Assembly: GCF_008123425.1 (NCBI RefSeq)
Contig: NZ_VSSS01000016.1
Location: 161,013 to 225,012 of the forward strand
Length of the DNA: 64,000 nucleotides
Direction of reading: 5' to 3'
Origin: Bradyrhizobium rifense
GTDB taxonomy: Bacteria; Pseudomonadota; Alphaproteobacteria; Rhizobiales; Xanthobacteraceae
Position numbers and translations under genes: made by a program. Every line of letters begins with the position of its first letter. Position 1 is the stretch's first letter. The notes below the pieces were generated by a model. It made no database searches. It was not told the DNA's origin and worked only from the letters and a program-made list of their open reading frames with translations. Below, in pieces: positions 53,232 through 61,581 of the stretch.

Positions 53232-54629
53232 ATGAGGCAATTGGTGACAGCGGTAGCTCTATCTTTGACCGGCGCAACAATGCTCGCGGCCGCGCTCCTG
53301 TTCCCCGTGTCCGCGCAGGCTCAAGGGCAACAAGGGCAAAACGGCCTGTCGAACCTGTTCGGCGGCATTTTCTCCGGCCCGAATCCGGCACCCTCACAAG
53401 CCCCGCCCGGCCCCGGCGGCGCCCAGACGGGAGCTCAACCTTGGAGCGGCGAGGACGGCGCCTCCGGCCATCCGCTGATGACAGCGGCCGCGATCCGCGA
53501 GGCGGCCGGCAATTTTGACAATTGCGTTGCCGGGATGTGGCCTGATGCCGCACGCCGAAACATCACGCAGGAAAACTTCCAGCGCTTCACCGCGGGCCTT
53601 TCGCCCGATCTGCGCATCATGGACCTGATGGATTCGCAGCCCGAGTTCACCAAATCGATTTGGGACTATCTCGACATACTCGTGAATGACAACCGCCTCG
53701 CCAAGGGCAAGGAAGTCCTCGCCAAGTACAAGGCGCAGTTCGATGCAACCGAGAAGGCCTATGGCGTCGACCGCTACATCATCGCGGCGATCTGGGGCAT
53801 CGAGTCCAATTATTCGACACAGATGGGCGACCGCAGCGTGCTGCAATCGACCGCGACGCTCGCCTGCGTCGGTCGTCGCCAGGCCTATTTCAAGGACGAG
53901 TTCCTCTCGGCGCTGGAGATCCTCAATCGCGGCGATTTGCGCCCTGAGCAGATGCGCGGCTCCTGGGCCGGCGCATTCGGCCCGACCCAGTTCATGCCGA
54001 CCGCCTTCAAGCGCTTCGCCGTGGACGGCGACGGCGACGGACGGCGCGACGTCGTCGACAACGCCAGCGACCTGATCGCCTCCACCGCCAACAATCTGAA
54101 GAAGGACGGCTGGCAAAGCGGCCAGACCTGGGGCTTTGAGGTCGTGGTGCCGCAGGGCTTCAACTACATGCTGGCCGATCGCGCCAAGGCGATGACGATC
54201 GCGCAATGGGAAAAACTCGGGCTCAAGCGCGCAACCAACCAGCCTTTCCCGCATCCGGCGGAAAAAGCCTATCTGCTGGCGCCGGCCGGCGCGCAGGGGC
54301 CCGGCTTCCTGATGCTGCAGAATTTCCGGGTCATCATGAAATACAATCCAGCCGAGGCCTATGCGATGGCGATCGGCCATTTCGCCGACCGCCTGCGCGG
54401 CGGCCAGCCCTTCGTACAGCCCTGGCCGCGGCAGGAACGGGAATTGTCGAGGGGCGAGCGGCTGGAACTCCAGCAGCTGCTGGTCCAACGCGGCTTCTAC
54501 AAGGGCACCCCGGACGGCCAGTTCGGCGGCCAGACCCGGGACGCGCTGCGCAACTTCCAGGCCTCGATCGGGGTGCCCGCGGACGGATTTGCATCCTCCG
54601 ACGCGCTGGACCGGCTGCGCGGGCGGTAA
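53232..54629 (+). CDS. Lytic murein transglycosylase (MltB-type) with peptidoglycan-binding domain
   Basis: A 465-aa protein from ATG 53232, a better start than 53202 because it begins a clean signal peptide (LVTAVALSLTGATMLAAALL, then SAQAQ). After a Gly/Pro-rich linker comes the family 3 lytic transglycosylase domain: GVDRYIIAAIWGIESNYSTQ with the catalytic Glu, GSWAGAFGPTQFMPTAF and SDLIASTANNLKKDGW. The C-terminal PG_binding_1 domain is LQQLLVQRGFYKGTPDGQFG through RNFQASIG. It cleaves peptidoglycan glycan strands in the periplasm. It is followed by the DUF459/SGNH gene on the same strand. Confidence 0.93.
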   Translation: MRQLVTAVALSLTGATMLAAALLFPVSAQAQGQQGQNGLSNLFGGIFSGPNPAPSQAPPGPGGAQTGAQPWSGEDGASGHPLMTAAAIREAAGNFDNCVAGMWPDAARRNITQENFQRFTAGLSPDLRIMDLMDSQPEFTKSIWDYLDILVNDNRLAKGKEVLAKYKAQFDATEKAYGVDRYIIAAIWGIESNYSTQMGDRSVLQSTATLACVGRRQAYFKDEFLSALEILNRGDLRPEQMRGSWAGAFGPTQFMPTAFKRFAVDGDGDGRRDVVDNASDLIASTANNLKKDGWQSGQTWGFEVVVPQGFNYMLADRAKAMTIAQWEKLGLKRATNQPFPHPAEKAYLLAPAGAQGPGFLMLQNFRVIMKYNPAEAYAMAIGHFADRLRGGQPFVQPWPRQERELSRGERLELQQLLVQRGFYKGTPDGQFGGQTRDALRNFQASIGVPADGFASSDALDRLRGR

Positions 54630-54778
54630 AATCGCGCCGAAAGTAACCCTGAGCGGGGATTTTGGCCGATCGACAGTGTATTGCCCCAAGATTTTGCAAG
54701 AGAATTTGCCCGTTTGGCGCCCGATTCCGTTATTATACTGAGCTTGTCCCAGACCCCGTTGCGCGCGCCCGAGATCGC

Positions 54779-56491
54779 ATGTCGAAGCCAAAATCCTTTT
54801 TCAAGGCGCTGACCGAAACCGGCCCGCTGATCGCGCTGGGGACGGCGCTTGCGATCATGGTCTCGATCGCGGGACCGGCTTCGGCGCAATTCTTCAACTT
54901 CCCGGGCTTCGGTGGCCCGCCGCAGCGCCAGGCCCCGCCGCCGCGAAACGGTGGAGGCGGCGGTTGGTTCGGCGGCGATTTCTTCGCACCGTTCCAGCAG
55001 CAACAGCAGCAGGCGCCGCGCCAGGATTTTTCGCGTGCGCCGGCACCTGGCAAGCGCGACACCATTCCCGACAAGAATGTGCTGGTGATCGGCGACGCCA
55101 TGGCCGACTGGCTCGCCTACGGCCTGGAAGACGCCTACACCGAGCAGCCCGACATGGGCGTGATCCGCAAGCACAAGACCACGTCCGGCCTGATCAAATA
55201 CCAGCCGAAGGGTGAGCCCTCGGACTGGGCGGCGGCCGCGAAGGGCATATTGGAAACCGAGAAGCCCGACATCATCGTCGTCATGCTCGGCCTCAACGAC
55301 CGCATCTCGATCCGCGAGCCTGCGCCCGACAAAACAGACAAGCCGGCGGATAAGGACAAAGACAAGAAGAACGACAAGGGCGCGCGCGCCAAGCCGACGG
55401 GAAAGCCGGGTGACGCCAAGCCGGGCGATGCCAAGCCGGACACTGCTGCCAAGCCCGACGACAAGCCGGTCGACACCGACCTGCCGCAGGACGATGCCGA
55501 CAACGCCGATACGCCGGCCGCCGCGCCGGAAAAGACCGCGCGCAATCCGAACGGCCTCTACGAATTCCGCGACGACCGCTGGGTCGAGCTCTACAGCAAG
55601 AAGATCGAAGAGCTCGCCAACGTCCTCAAGGCCAAGGGCGTGCCGGTGCTCTGGGTCGGCCTGCCCGCGATCCGCGGACCGAAGGGCACCGCGGACATGC
55701 TGTTCCTGGATTCGCTCTATCGCGAAGGCGCGGCCAAGGCCGGCATCACCTATGTCGACGTCTGGGACGGCTTTGTCGACGAGGCCGGCCGCTTCCTGCA
55801 AAAGGGCCCGGATTTCGAAGGCCAGATCCGCCAGCTGCGCAGCGGCGACGGCGTCTACTTCACCAAGCCGGGCGCGCGCAAGCTTGCCCATTATGTCGAG
55901 CGCGAGATCACGCGCCTGCTGGCGGGACGCTCCGGCCCGATCGCGCTGCCGAGCGAACCGGCCACGCCGGACACCAGTGCCGAGCCCGGCAAGCCGGCGC
56001 CGCGGCCACTGGCGGGCCCGATCGTGCCGCTGGTCGCGGCCTCGATCTCGACCGATCAATTGCTGGGTGGACCGGGCACGCGTCCCGCATCCGTCGATGC
56101 GCTGGCCGCAAAGACGCTGGTGAAGGGCGAGCCGCTCGCCGCGCCCGCAGGCCGAGCCGACGATTACGCCTGGCCGCGCCGCGAAGTCGGCCGCGAGCAG
56201 GCCAAGGGCGATACGCCGATGGCGGCGACGACGCCTGACGGTGGCACAGCAGCTCCCGGCACGCCGGGCGCTGCCGCCGCGATCGCGCCGCCCAAACTCG
56301 CACCGAAGAAGCCGGCAGCGCCACCGCAGCAGCCGGCGCAAGCTCAGCCGTCAATTCGCGATTTCTTCGGCTTCGGCTCGCCGCAGCCCGCGCCGCGTCA
56401 ACTGGCACCGGCGCCGCGCAACCCGAATCCGAACCCGGCGATCCCGCGTCCGCCCGGCAATATCGGGCGCGCGGCGGAAGTGGTGCGGTAA
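54779..56491 (+). CDS. DUF459/SGNH-hydrolase-fold protein lacking Ser and His catalytic residues
   Basis: About 570 aa from ATG 54779; the frame is open from 54662. The signal peptide is LIALGTALAIMVSIAGPASA. The SGNH domain reads VLVIGDAMADWLAYGLEDAY for block I (Ala where GDS has Ser), VMLGLNDR for block III (Asn kept) and GDGVYFTKPGARKLAHYVER for block V (Tyr where DxxH has His). A Lys/Asp-rich insert (KDKDKKNDKGARAKP) splits the domain and the last 170 residues are Pro/Ala-rich. This suggests a non-enzymatic or differently acting envelope protein. It follows the lytic transglycosylase gene by 149 bp, so a peptidoglycan or polysaccharide role is plausible. Confidence 0.82.
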   Translation: MSKPKSFFKALTETGPLIALGTALAIMVSIAGPASAQFFNFPGFGGPPQRQAPPPRNGGGGGWFGGDFFAPFQQQQQQAPRQDFSRAPAPGKRDTIPDKNVLVIGDAMADWLAYGLEDAYTEQPDMGVIRKHKTTSGLIKYQPKGEPSDWAAAAKGILETEKPDIIVVMLGLNDRISIREPAPDKTDKPADKDKDKKNDKGARAKPTGKPGDAKPGDAKPDTAAKPDDKPVDTDLPQDDADNADTPAAAPEKTARNPNGLYEFRDDRWVELYSKKIEELANVLKAKGVPVLWVGLPAIRGPKGTADMLFLDSLYREGAAKAGITYVDVWDGFVDEAGRFLQKGPDFEGQIRQLRSGDGVYFTKPGARKLAHYVEREITRLLAGRSGPIALPSEPATPDTSAEPGKPAPRPLAGPIVPLVAASISTDQLLGGPGTRPASVDALAAKTLVKGEPLAAPAGRADDYAWPRREVGREQAKGDTPMAATTPDGGTAAPGTPGAAAAIAPPKLAPKKPAAPPQQPAQAQPSIRDFFGFGSPQPAPRQLAPAPRNPNPNPAIPRPPGNIGRAAEVVR

Positions 56492-56500
56492 TTGGTCTTG

Positions 56501-56630
56501 TGTCCCGGACGCGTCGCAGCACCTTGGTGATGCGACGCAGAGCCGGGACCCAGCTTCTTTCGACATCGACAAAGAATGGGCCCCGGCTCTGCGCAGCAGC
56601 GCTTTAGCGCTGCAGCGCGTCCGGGGCACA
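56501..56630. repeat. Palindromic intergenic repeat B, variant copy
   Basis: GTCCCGGACGCGTCGCAGC faces CAGCGCGTCCGGGGCAC, and GCGACGCAGAGCCGGGACCC faces GGGCCCCGGCTCTGCGC. It lies in the convergent gap between the DUF459 and CsbD genes and shares the GTCCCGGAC core with the copies at 10218 and 59753. Confidence 0.72.
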
Positions 56631-56646
56631 GAGATCGAGCTTTGAC

Positions 56647-57021
56647 TCAGCCGTAATAGCGCCAGCGCGGCGGCGGGCGGCGTGCGGGGCGCGACATCAA
56701 CAGCGCGAGCGCGAAGCCGATGCCGCCGGCAATGAGCAACGCGCCGAGCGGATTGTCCTGCACCTTTTGCGAGATCGCTTGCGAGCCGTCCCGAAGCGTG
56801 TCGCCGGGATTCTGGTAAGCATCCTTGGCGTAGCTCGTGGCGGTGTCCGTCGCGTCACGCACGGCGTCCTTGGCTTGGCCGTAGAGATTCTGCACGGTGC
56901 CGGCGGCTTCGCGCGCCTTGCCCGACGCCTGTGTCTGCGCATCGCCTGCGAGATCGCCGACGGCGCCTTCGGCGCGTCCAGCGAATTCCTTGGCCGATCC
57001 GACGATCCTGTCTTTGTCCAT
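56647..57021 (-). CDS. CsbD family stress-response protein with C-terminal membrane anchor
   Basis: A 124-aa protein. MDKDRIVGSAKEFAGRAEGA and VGDLAGDAQTQASGKAREAA are the CsbD repeat; the middle is amphipathic, and the end has one membrane helix (LGALLIAGGIGFALALLM) and a basic tail (RPPPRWRYYG). CsbD genes belong to general-stress regulons. A candidate EcfG promoter is present upstream, and the ribosome binding site GAGGAGGAG is strong. The anchor resembles ElaB/YqjD ribosome-tethering proteins, so a similar role is possible. Confidence 0.88.
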   Translation of the reverse strand: MDKDRIVGSAKEFAGRAEGAVGDLAGDAQTQASGKAREAAGTVQNLYGQAKDAVRDATDTATSYAKDAYQNPGDTLRDGSQAISQKVQDNPLGALLIAGGIGFALALLMSRPARRPPPRWRYYG

Positions 57022-57050
57022 GATGCTCCTCCTCGGGGGTCTACCGGAGT

Positions 57051-57075
57051 AACCGATCAGGAGCAGCGCAGTTCC
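57051..57075 (-). promoter_or_regulatory. Candidate sigma-EcfG promoter of csbD-like gene
   Basis: On the minus strand GGAAC is separated by 16 bp from GGTT, one base off the GGAAC-N16-17-CGTT consensus of alphaproteobacterial general-stress promoters. It lies 30 bp before the start of a CsbD gene, a known class of target. Confidence 0.6.
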
Positions 57076-57091
57076 AATGGCTCTATTGTTT

Positions 57092-57138
57092 GATCGTGAT
57101 CTTTTCGGAAAACCGCTGCACGCTTTTCCGGATCATGC
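57092..57138. repeat. Short palindromic repeat E, copy 2
   Basis: GATCGTGATCTTTTCGGAAAA faces CTTTTCCGGATCATGC across about 10 bp. It matches copy 1 at 15801-15846 and lies between the CsbD start and the end of the SDR gene. Confidence 0.72.
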
Positions 57139-57139
57139 T

Positions 57140-57877
57140 CTACAGAATGAGTCCGCCGTCAACGACCAGCGTCTGGCCGATGATGTAGGACGACAGCGGA
57201 GAGGCCAGGAACAGTGCTGCGCCCGCCATGTCGGCGGGCGTGCCCAATCGCCGCAGCGGAATGCGTGACAATGCACCTTCGAGCCGCTTGGGATTGTCGG
57301 TTGTCACCTTCGTCATCTTGGTGTCGACCAGACCGGGCGCGATGCCGTTGACGCGGATGCCATCTTCGGCCCAGGCCTCGCCCAGCGTCCGGGTCAATCC
57401 GACCGCGCCGGTCTTCGACGCATTGTAGGCGGGATTGCCCATGGTGGAATGATAGGCCGCGGTCGAGGACACCATGATCAGCGCACCCTTCGAATCCCGC
57501 AACATGGAATGAAACCGCGTCGCGCACGCCATCAGGCTCATCAGATTGACCTCGACGACCTTGCGGAAGCCCGCCATCTCGAATTCGCCGCGGCGATAGA
57601 TCACCGCGCCCTGCGCGAGCACCAGAATATCGAGCTTGTCGAAGGACGGCTTGAACGCTTCGATCGCCCCCGTATTGCTGACGTCGAGCTGCGCATAAGC
57701 AAGACCGGTGAGATCGGAGCCTTCCTCCGCAGAATATTCCGTGGGCCGAGCACGCGTGCCGCACACCGCAACTGCTGCGCCCCTCGCACGAAAAGCTTGC
57801 GCGATGCCGTTGCCGATACCGCTGGAACCACCGACGACAAGAACCTGCTTGCCTGAGAAATCGAGCTCGTTCGCCAT
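57140..57877 (-). CDS. SDR family oxidoreductase (classical)
   Basis: A 245-aa short-chain dehydrogenase. VLVVGGSSGIGNGIAQAF is the NAD(P)-binding loop, with a GGSSGIG form of TGxxxGIG. IMVSSTAAYHSTMGNPAYNASKTG supplies the catalytic Ser and the Tyr/Lys of YNASK, and GLVDTKMTK follows. The specific substrate is unknown. It is divergent from a second SDR gene, with the dioxygenase gene just beyond, so the three may serve one catabolic route. Confidence 0.9.
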   Translation of the reverse strand: MANELDFSGKQVLVVGGSSGIGNGIAQAFRARGAAVAVCGTRARPTEYSAEEGSDLTGLAYAQLDVSNTGAIEAFKPSFDKLDILVLAQGAVIYRRGEFEMAGFRKVVEVNLMSLMACATRFHSMLRDSKGALIMVSSTAAYHSTMGNPAYNASKTGAVGLTRTLGEAWAEDGIRVNGIAPGLVDTKMTKVTTDNPKRLEGALSRIPLRRLGTPADMAGAALFLASPLSSYIIGQTLVVDGGLIL

Positions 57878-57975
57878 CGCGGCCTCCCTCTTGTTTTGCT
57901 TGTTTGACCTGTCTGCGGATCGATGCCAGCCTGGTCAATCCCAGAACAAGAAACAAGAGCCCGCGAGGAAACAGC

Positions 57976-58755
57976 ATGTCCGAATTCAAAGAGCTCAGCC
58001 GCTCCGTGAAAGGCCTGGCCGTTCTCGTCACCGGCGCGGCCAGCGGCATGGGGCGCGCCACTGCGCGCGTGTTCGCGTCTGAAGGCGCGAACGTCGCCGT
58101 CACCGATTATGACGAGCAAGGCGCGCAGGCGGTTGCAAAGGAGATCGCAGCGAATGGTGGTTCGGCCAACGCATGGAAGCTCGATGTCGCCGACGGCGGC
58201 GAGATCAAGCGCGTGGTTGGTGACGTCGCGGCGCATTTCGGCGGGCTCGATATCGTCATCAACAATGCCGGCATCTCCGTCCGCGTCGCGATCGACGACG
58301 AGGCTTACGAAGACGCCTGGGCCAAGGGCATCGCGGTGATGCTGACGGCGCATCCGCGCATCATCCGCGCCGCCCTGCCGCACCTGCGAAAATCGAAGTC
58401 CCCGCGCATCGTCAACATCGCGTCCACCGAGGCGCTCGGCGCCACCGCATTGCACAGCCCCTATTCGGCCGCGAAGGGCGGCGTCGCGAGCTTGACCCGC
58501 TCGCTCGCCGTCGAGCTCGGCCGCGAGGGCATCACCGTCAATTGCATCTGCCCGGGCCCGATCCGCACCGCCATCACCGACCGCATCTCCGAGGAGCACA
58601 AGACCATCTACGCCAAGCGCCGCACCGCACTCGGCCGCTACGGCGACCCCGAGGAGGTCGCACATATGACGCTCAGCCTGTGCCTGCCGGCGGCGTCCTT
58701 CCTCACCGGCGCGGTGATCCCGGTCGACGGCGGGTTGATGGCGCGCAACGCGTAA
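57976..58755 (+). CDS. SDR family oxidoreductase (classical)
   Basis: A 259-aa protein from ATG 57976, with GAGGAAACAGC as ribosome binding site; the frame is open from 57904. VLVTGAASGMGRATARVF is the cofactor motif, INNAGISV the central motif, and SPYSAAKGGVASLTRSLAVE carries YxxxK. CPGPIRTAITDRI and GAVIPVDGGLMARN close the fold. It lies between a divergent SDR and the dioxygenase, 97 bp from the latter, and is probably co-transcribed with it. Confidence 0.92.
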   Translation: MSEFKELSRSVKGLAVLVTGAASGMGRATARVFASEGANVAVTDYDEQGAQAVAKEIAANGGSANAWKLDVADGGEIKRVVGDVAAHFGGLDIVINNAGISVRVAIDDEAYEDAWAKGIAVMLTAHPRIIRAALPHLRKSKSPRIVNIASTEALGATALHSPYSAAKGGVASLTRSLAVELGREGITVNCICPGPIRTAITDRISEEHKTIYAKRRTALGRYGDPEEVAHMTLSLCLPAASFLTGAVIPVDGGLMARNA

Positions 58756-58852
58756 GAGCCATGCGCTCGGAGCGTTGACATCAACCGGCGCGGGAGTAGC
58801 TTTTTCACCGACAGAGCGGGGCCAACCGCCCGCGGTTCGCGGGAGAGACGCC

Positions 58853-59740
58853 ATGACGATCGCCATCCGGCAGCTTCAGAAGCATTTTGTCGGCGAGGTT
58901 TCCGGCCTCGACCTGCGAAAGCCTCTCACCGAGAGCGAGGCCCGCGAGGTCGAGGCCGCCATGGACACATACGCGGTGCTCGTCTTCCACGACCAGGACA
59001 TCAACGACGAGCAGCAGATGGCCTTTGCACTGAATTTCGGTCAGCGCGAGGATGCCCGCGGCGGCACAGTGACGAAGGCGAAGGACTACCGGCTCGATTC
59101 CGGCCTGAACGATGTCAGCAATCTCGGCAAGGACGGCAAGCCGCTGCCGAAAGACAGCCGCACGCATCTGTTCAATCTCGGCAATTGCCTCTGGCATTCC
59201 GACAGCTCGTTTCGCCCGATCCCGGCAAAATTCTCGCTGCTGTCGGCACGCGTGGTGAACCCGAAGGGCGGCAACACCGAATTCGCCGACATGCGCGCGG
59301 CCTATGACGCGCTCGACGACGAGACCAAGGCCGAGATCGACGATCTCGTCTGCGAGCACTCGCTGATGTATTCGCGGGGATCGCTCGGCTTCACCGAATA
59401 CACCGACGACGAGAAGGCGATGTTCAAGCCGGTGCTGCAGCGGCTGGTGCGGACGCATCCGGTGCATCGCCGCAAGTCGCTGTATCTCTCATCGCATGCC
59501 GGCAAGATCGTCAGCATGAGCGTGCCGGAGGGTCGGCTGTTGCTGCGCGATCTCAACGAGCACGCGACGAACGCAGAATTCGTCTACGTCCACAAATGGA
59601 AGCTGCATGACCTCGTGATGTGGGACAACCGCCAGACCATGCACCGCGTCCGCCGCTACGACCAGTCGCAGCCCCGCGATATGCGGAGGGCGACGGTGGC
59701 GGGGACCGAGCCGACGGTGCAGCAGCAGGCGGCGGAGTAG
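58853..59740 (+). CDS. TfdA-alpha-like 2-oxoglutarate/Fe(II) dioxygenase
   Basis: A 295-aa protein from ATG 58853 with GGGAGAG just upstream. The 2-His-1-Asp iron triad is H115 and D117 in CLWHSDSSF and H264 in MHRVRRYD; R275 should bind 2-oxoglutarate. By memory the alignment to Cupriavidus TfdA is close throughout (WHSDSSF, DMRAAYDAL, LVRTH, GRLLL, LVMWDNR), so the sequence fits the chromosomal TfdA-alpha group of Bradyrhizobium. The natural substrate may be a plant phenolic ether or other acid rather than 2,4-D. Two SDR genes precede it. Confidence 0.9.
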   Translation: MTIAIRQLQKHFVGEVSGLDLRKPLTESEAREVEAAMDTYAVLVFHDQDINDEQQMAFALNFGQREDARGGTVTKAKDYRLDSGLNDVSNLGKDGKPLPKDSRTHLFNLGNCLWHSDSSFRPIPAKFSLLSARVVNPKGGNTEFADMRAAYDALDDETKAEIDDLVCEHSLMYSRGSLGFTEYTDDEKAMFKPVLQRLVRTHPVHRRKSLYLSSHAGKIVSMSVPEGRLLLRDLNEHATNAEFVYVHKWKLHDLVMWDNRQTMHRVRRYDQSQPRDMRRATVAGTEPTVQQQAAE

Positions 59741-59752
59741 GGGCGTCCCTCA

Positions 59753-59799
59753 CCGCTGTCGTCCCGGACAAGCGCAGCGCAGATCCGGGACGACAGCGG
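59753..59799. repeat. Palindromic intergenic repeat B, short perfect copy
   Basis: A perfect 16-bp stem, CCGCTGTCGTCCCGGA / TCCGGGACGACAGCGG, with a 15-nt loop. It lies between the convergent dioxygenase and yqgE genes, so it can act as a transcript-end hairpin for both. It lacks T-runs. Confidence 0.82.
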
Positions 59800-59818
59800 A
59801 AGGTCGATCGACGAAGCG

Positions 59819-60463
59819 CTACGCGTGCCCCGCCTCGTTCGACAGCATGCCGGGATCGATGCCGATCTTGCGCAGGGCGCGGCCGTATTTCTCGTCGACA
59901 TCGTCGCCGAAGATCAGATCCGCATCCGCGTCGCAATGCAGCCAGCCATTGCTCTGGATCTCGGTCTCGAGCTGGCCCGGGGCCCAGCCGGCGTAACCCA
60001 GCGCGAGGATGGCGTGCTTGGGGCCGGAGCCGTTGGCGATCGCACGCAGGATGTCGACGGTCGCGGTGAGGCAGACTCCGTCGTCGATCCGCAGTGTCGC
60101 GTGCTCGATATAGAAGTCGCTGGAATGCAGCACGAAGCCGCGGCCGGTGTCGACCGGGCCGCCGGCCAGCACCTTCATGCTTTCGGCATTTTGCGGCAGC
60201 TTGATGTGCTCGCCTTTCTTGACGATGCCGAGCTGCTCCAAAAGTTCAGGAAAATCGATACTGCCGGCCGGATGATTGACGATGATGCCCATCGCGCCCT
60301 CGGCCGAATGCGCACAGAGATAAATCACCGAGCGCTCGAAGCGGGAGTCGCCCATGACAGGCATCGCGATCAGGAGCCGGCCGTCGAGATATCCGGCCGA
60401 ATTGGGGAGCCCAGCACCTGAGCTGCGGGTGCTTTCGCCCGTCCTCTTGCCTGTGGGAGCCAT
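59819..60463 (-). CDS. YqgE/AlgH family protein
   Basis: A 214-aa protein. [20 protein letters not shown] is the conserved start, then [24 protein letters not shown] and [16 protein letters not shown], all invariant in the DUF179/YqgE family. AlgH is linked to alginate regulation in Pseudomonas, but the general function is unresolved. The start at 60463 adds about 20 residues before the family core. It is divergent from the DsbD-N gene. Confidence 0.92.
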   Translation of the reverse strand: MAPTGKRTGESTRSSGAGLPNSAGYLDGRLLIAMPVMGDSRFERSVIYLCAHSAEGAMGIIVNHPAGSIDFPELLEQLGIVKKGEHIKLPQNAESMKVLAGGPVDTGRGFVLHSSDFYIEHATLRIDDGVCLTATVDILRAIANGSGPKHAILALGYAGWAPGQLETEIQSNGWLHCDADADLIFGDDVDEKYGRALRKIGIDPGMLSNEAGHA

Positions 60464-60605
60464 GGATGAAGCACTCCGGTTTCAATTCCTATCCTGATGT
60501 CGGGCCGCCCTGCTGTCAAATCAAGGCTTGCAGAGACTTGAATCAAGTGCATCCATCACAAGCAATTCAATGGTTTGCCTAGGGCCGACCCTGTAAAGAC
60601 GTACC

Positions 60606-61445
60606 ATGCTGACAAGAGTTCCCCTGCATGCGGCGCTTGGCGTCGCGACAACCTTGCTTGCGTCGTCGCTGGCGATGGGTGCCCATGCCGACGATGCTTC
60701 ACTGTGGCAGCGCGACGGCCATTCCGCGGTGCGGTTGCTTGCGGGGTCGCGCAGCGGCGCGGTGCTGCTCGGCGGTATCGCTTTCCAGCTCCAACCCGGC
60801 TGGAAGACCTATTGGCGCATGCCCGGCGATTCCGGCGTGCCGCCGCGGTTCGACTTCTCCAAGTCGGACAATGTCGAAGCGGTGACCGTGATGTGGCCGG
60901 CGCCGCTGAAGTTCGACGACGGCGCGGGCGGCCATTCGATCGGCTATCACGACCAGATCGTGCTGCCCTTGCGCATCGTTGCCAAGGCCGCCGACAAGCC
61001 GGTGACGTTGCGCGCCGAGATCAATTACGCCGTCTGCGAAAAGCTCTGCATTCCCGTCGAGGCCAATGTCGAGCTCGGCTTCAACAACGTCGCCTCGACC
61101 GAAGATGCCAATCTGCGCACGGCGCTCGACACCGTGCCAAAGCCTGCCACGATCGGCGATCCCAATCCGCTGACCATCCGCGACGTCAGGCGCGACGGGC
61201 CCAAGAATGTGGTGGTCGACGTCGTTGCGCCCGAGAACAGCAAGGTCAATCTGTTCGTGGAAGGGCCGACGCCGGAGTGGTCGTTGCCCATTCCTGATCC
61301 GGTCGAGCACAGCCCGCCCGGCGTGAAGCGATTTTCCTTCGAGCTCGACGGATTGCCGCCGGGCGTCAAGCCTGACGGCGCCGCGCTGAAGTTCACGCTG
61401 GTGGGGCCGGAGAAATCGTACGAGTTCAATACGAATTTGGAGTAG
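60606..61445 (+). CDS. DsbD N-terminal-domain protein (periplasmic disulfide/cytochrome c biogenesis-like)
   Basis: A 279-aa exported protein (signal LGVATTLLASSLAMGAHA). The domain resembles the DsbD alpha part: GGIAFQLQPGWKTYWRMPGD and NYAVCEKLCIPVEANVELGF, with the CxxxC redox pair seen in DsbD N-terminal domains. The membrane and thioredoxin parts of full DsbD are missing, so it is a stand-alone module that must draw electrons from another protein, such as CcdA or ScsB. No such gene is adjacent. It is divergent from yqgE. Confidence 0.87.
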   Translation: MLTRVPLHAALGVATTLLASSLAMGAHADDASLWQRDGHSAVRLLAGSRSGAVLLGGIAFQLQPGWKTYWRMPGDSGVPPRFDFSKSDNVEAVTVMWPAPLKFDDGAGGHSIGYHDQIVLPLRIVAKAADKPVTLRAEINYAVCEKLCIPVEANVELGFNNVASTEDANLRTALDTVPKPATIGDPNPLTIRDVRRDGPKNVVVDVVAPENSKVNLFVEGPTPEWSLPIPDPVEHSPPGVKRFSFELDGLPPGVKPDGAALKFTLVGPEKSYEFNTNLE

Positions 61446-61447
61446 TC

Positions 61448-61475
61448 CGTCGTCCTGGCTTTCGCCAGGACGACG
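61448..61475. repeat. Short hairpin of the B type after the DsbD-N gene
   Basis: The perfect 11-bp stem CGTCGTCCTGG / CCAGGACGACG with loop CTTTCG begins right after the stop codon. It lacks a T-run, so it may act as a transcript-end structure rather than a classical terminator. Confidence 0.6.
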
Positions 61476-61581
61476 CCGGTAGCACCCAACCGAATCTTAA
61501 CGAATGGTTGCTAATCCCGGGGATCACCGCATCAAGCCTGCCGCAGCATGCGGGACGCCTGGGGATCTCTACGTGGCCGTG

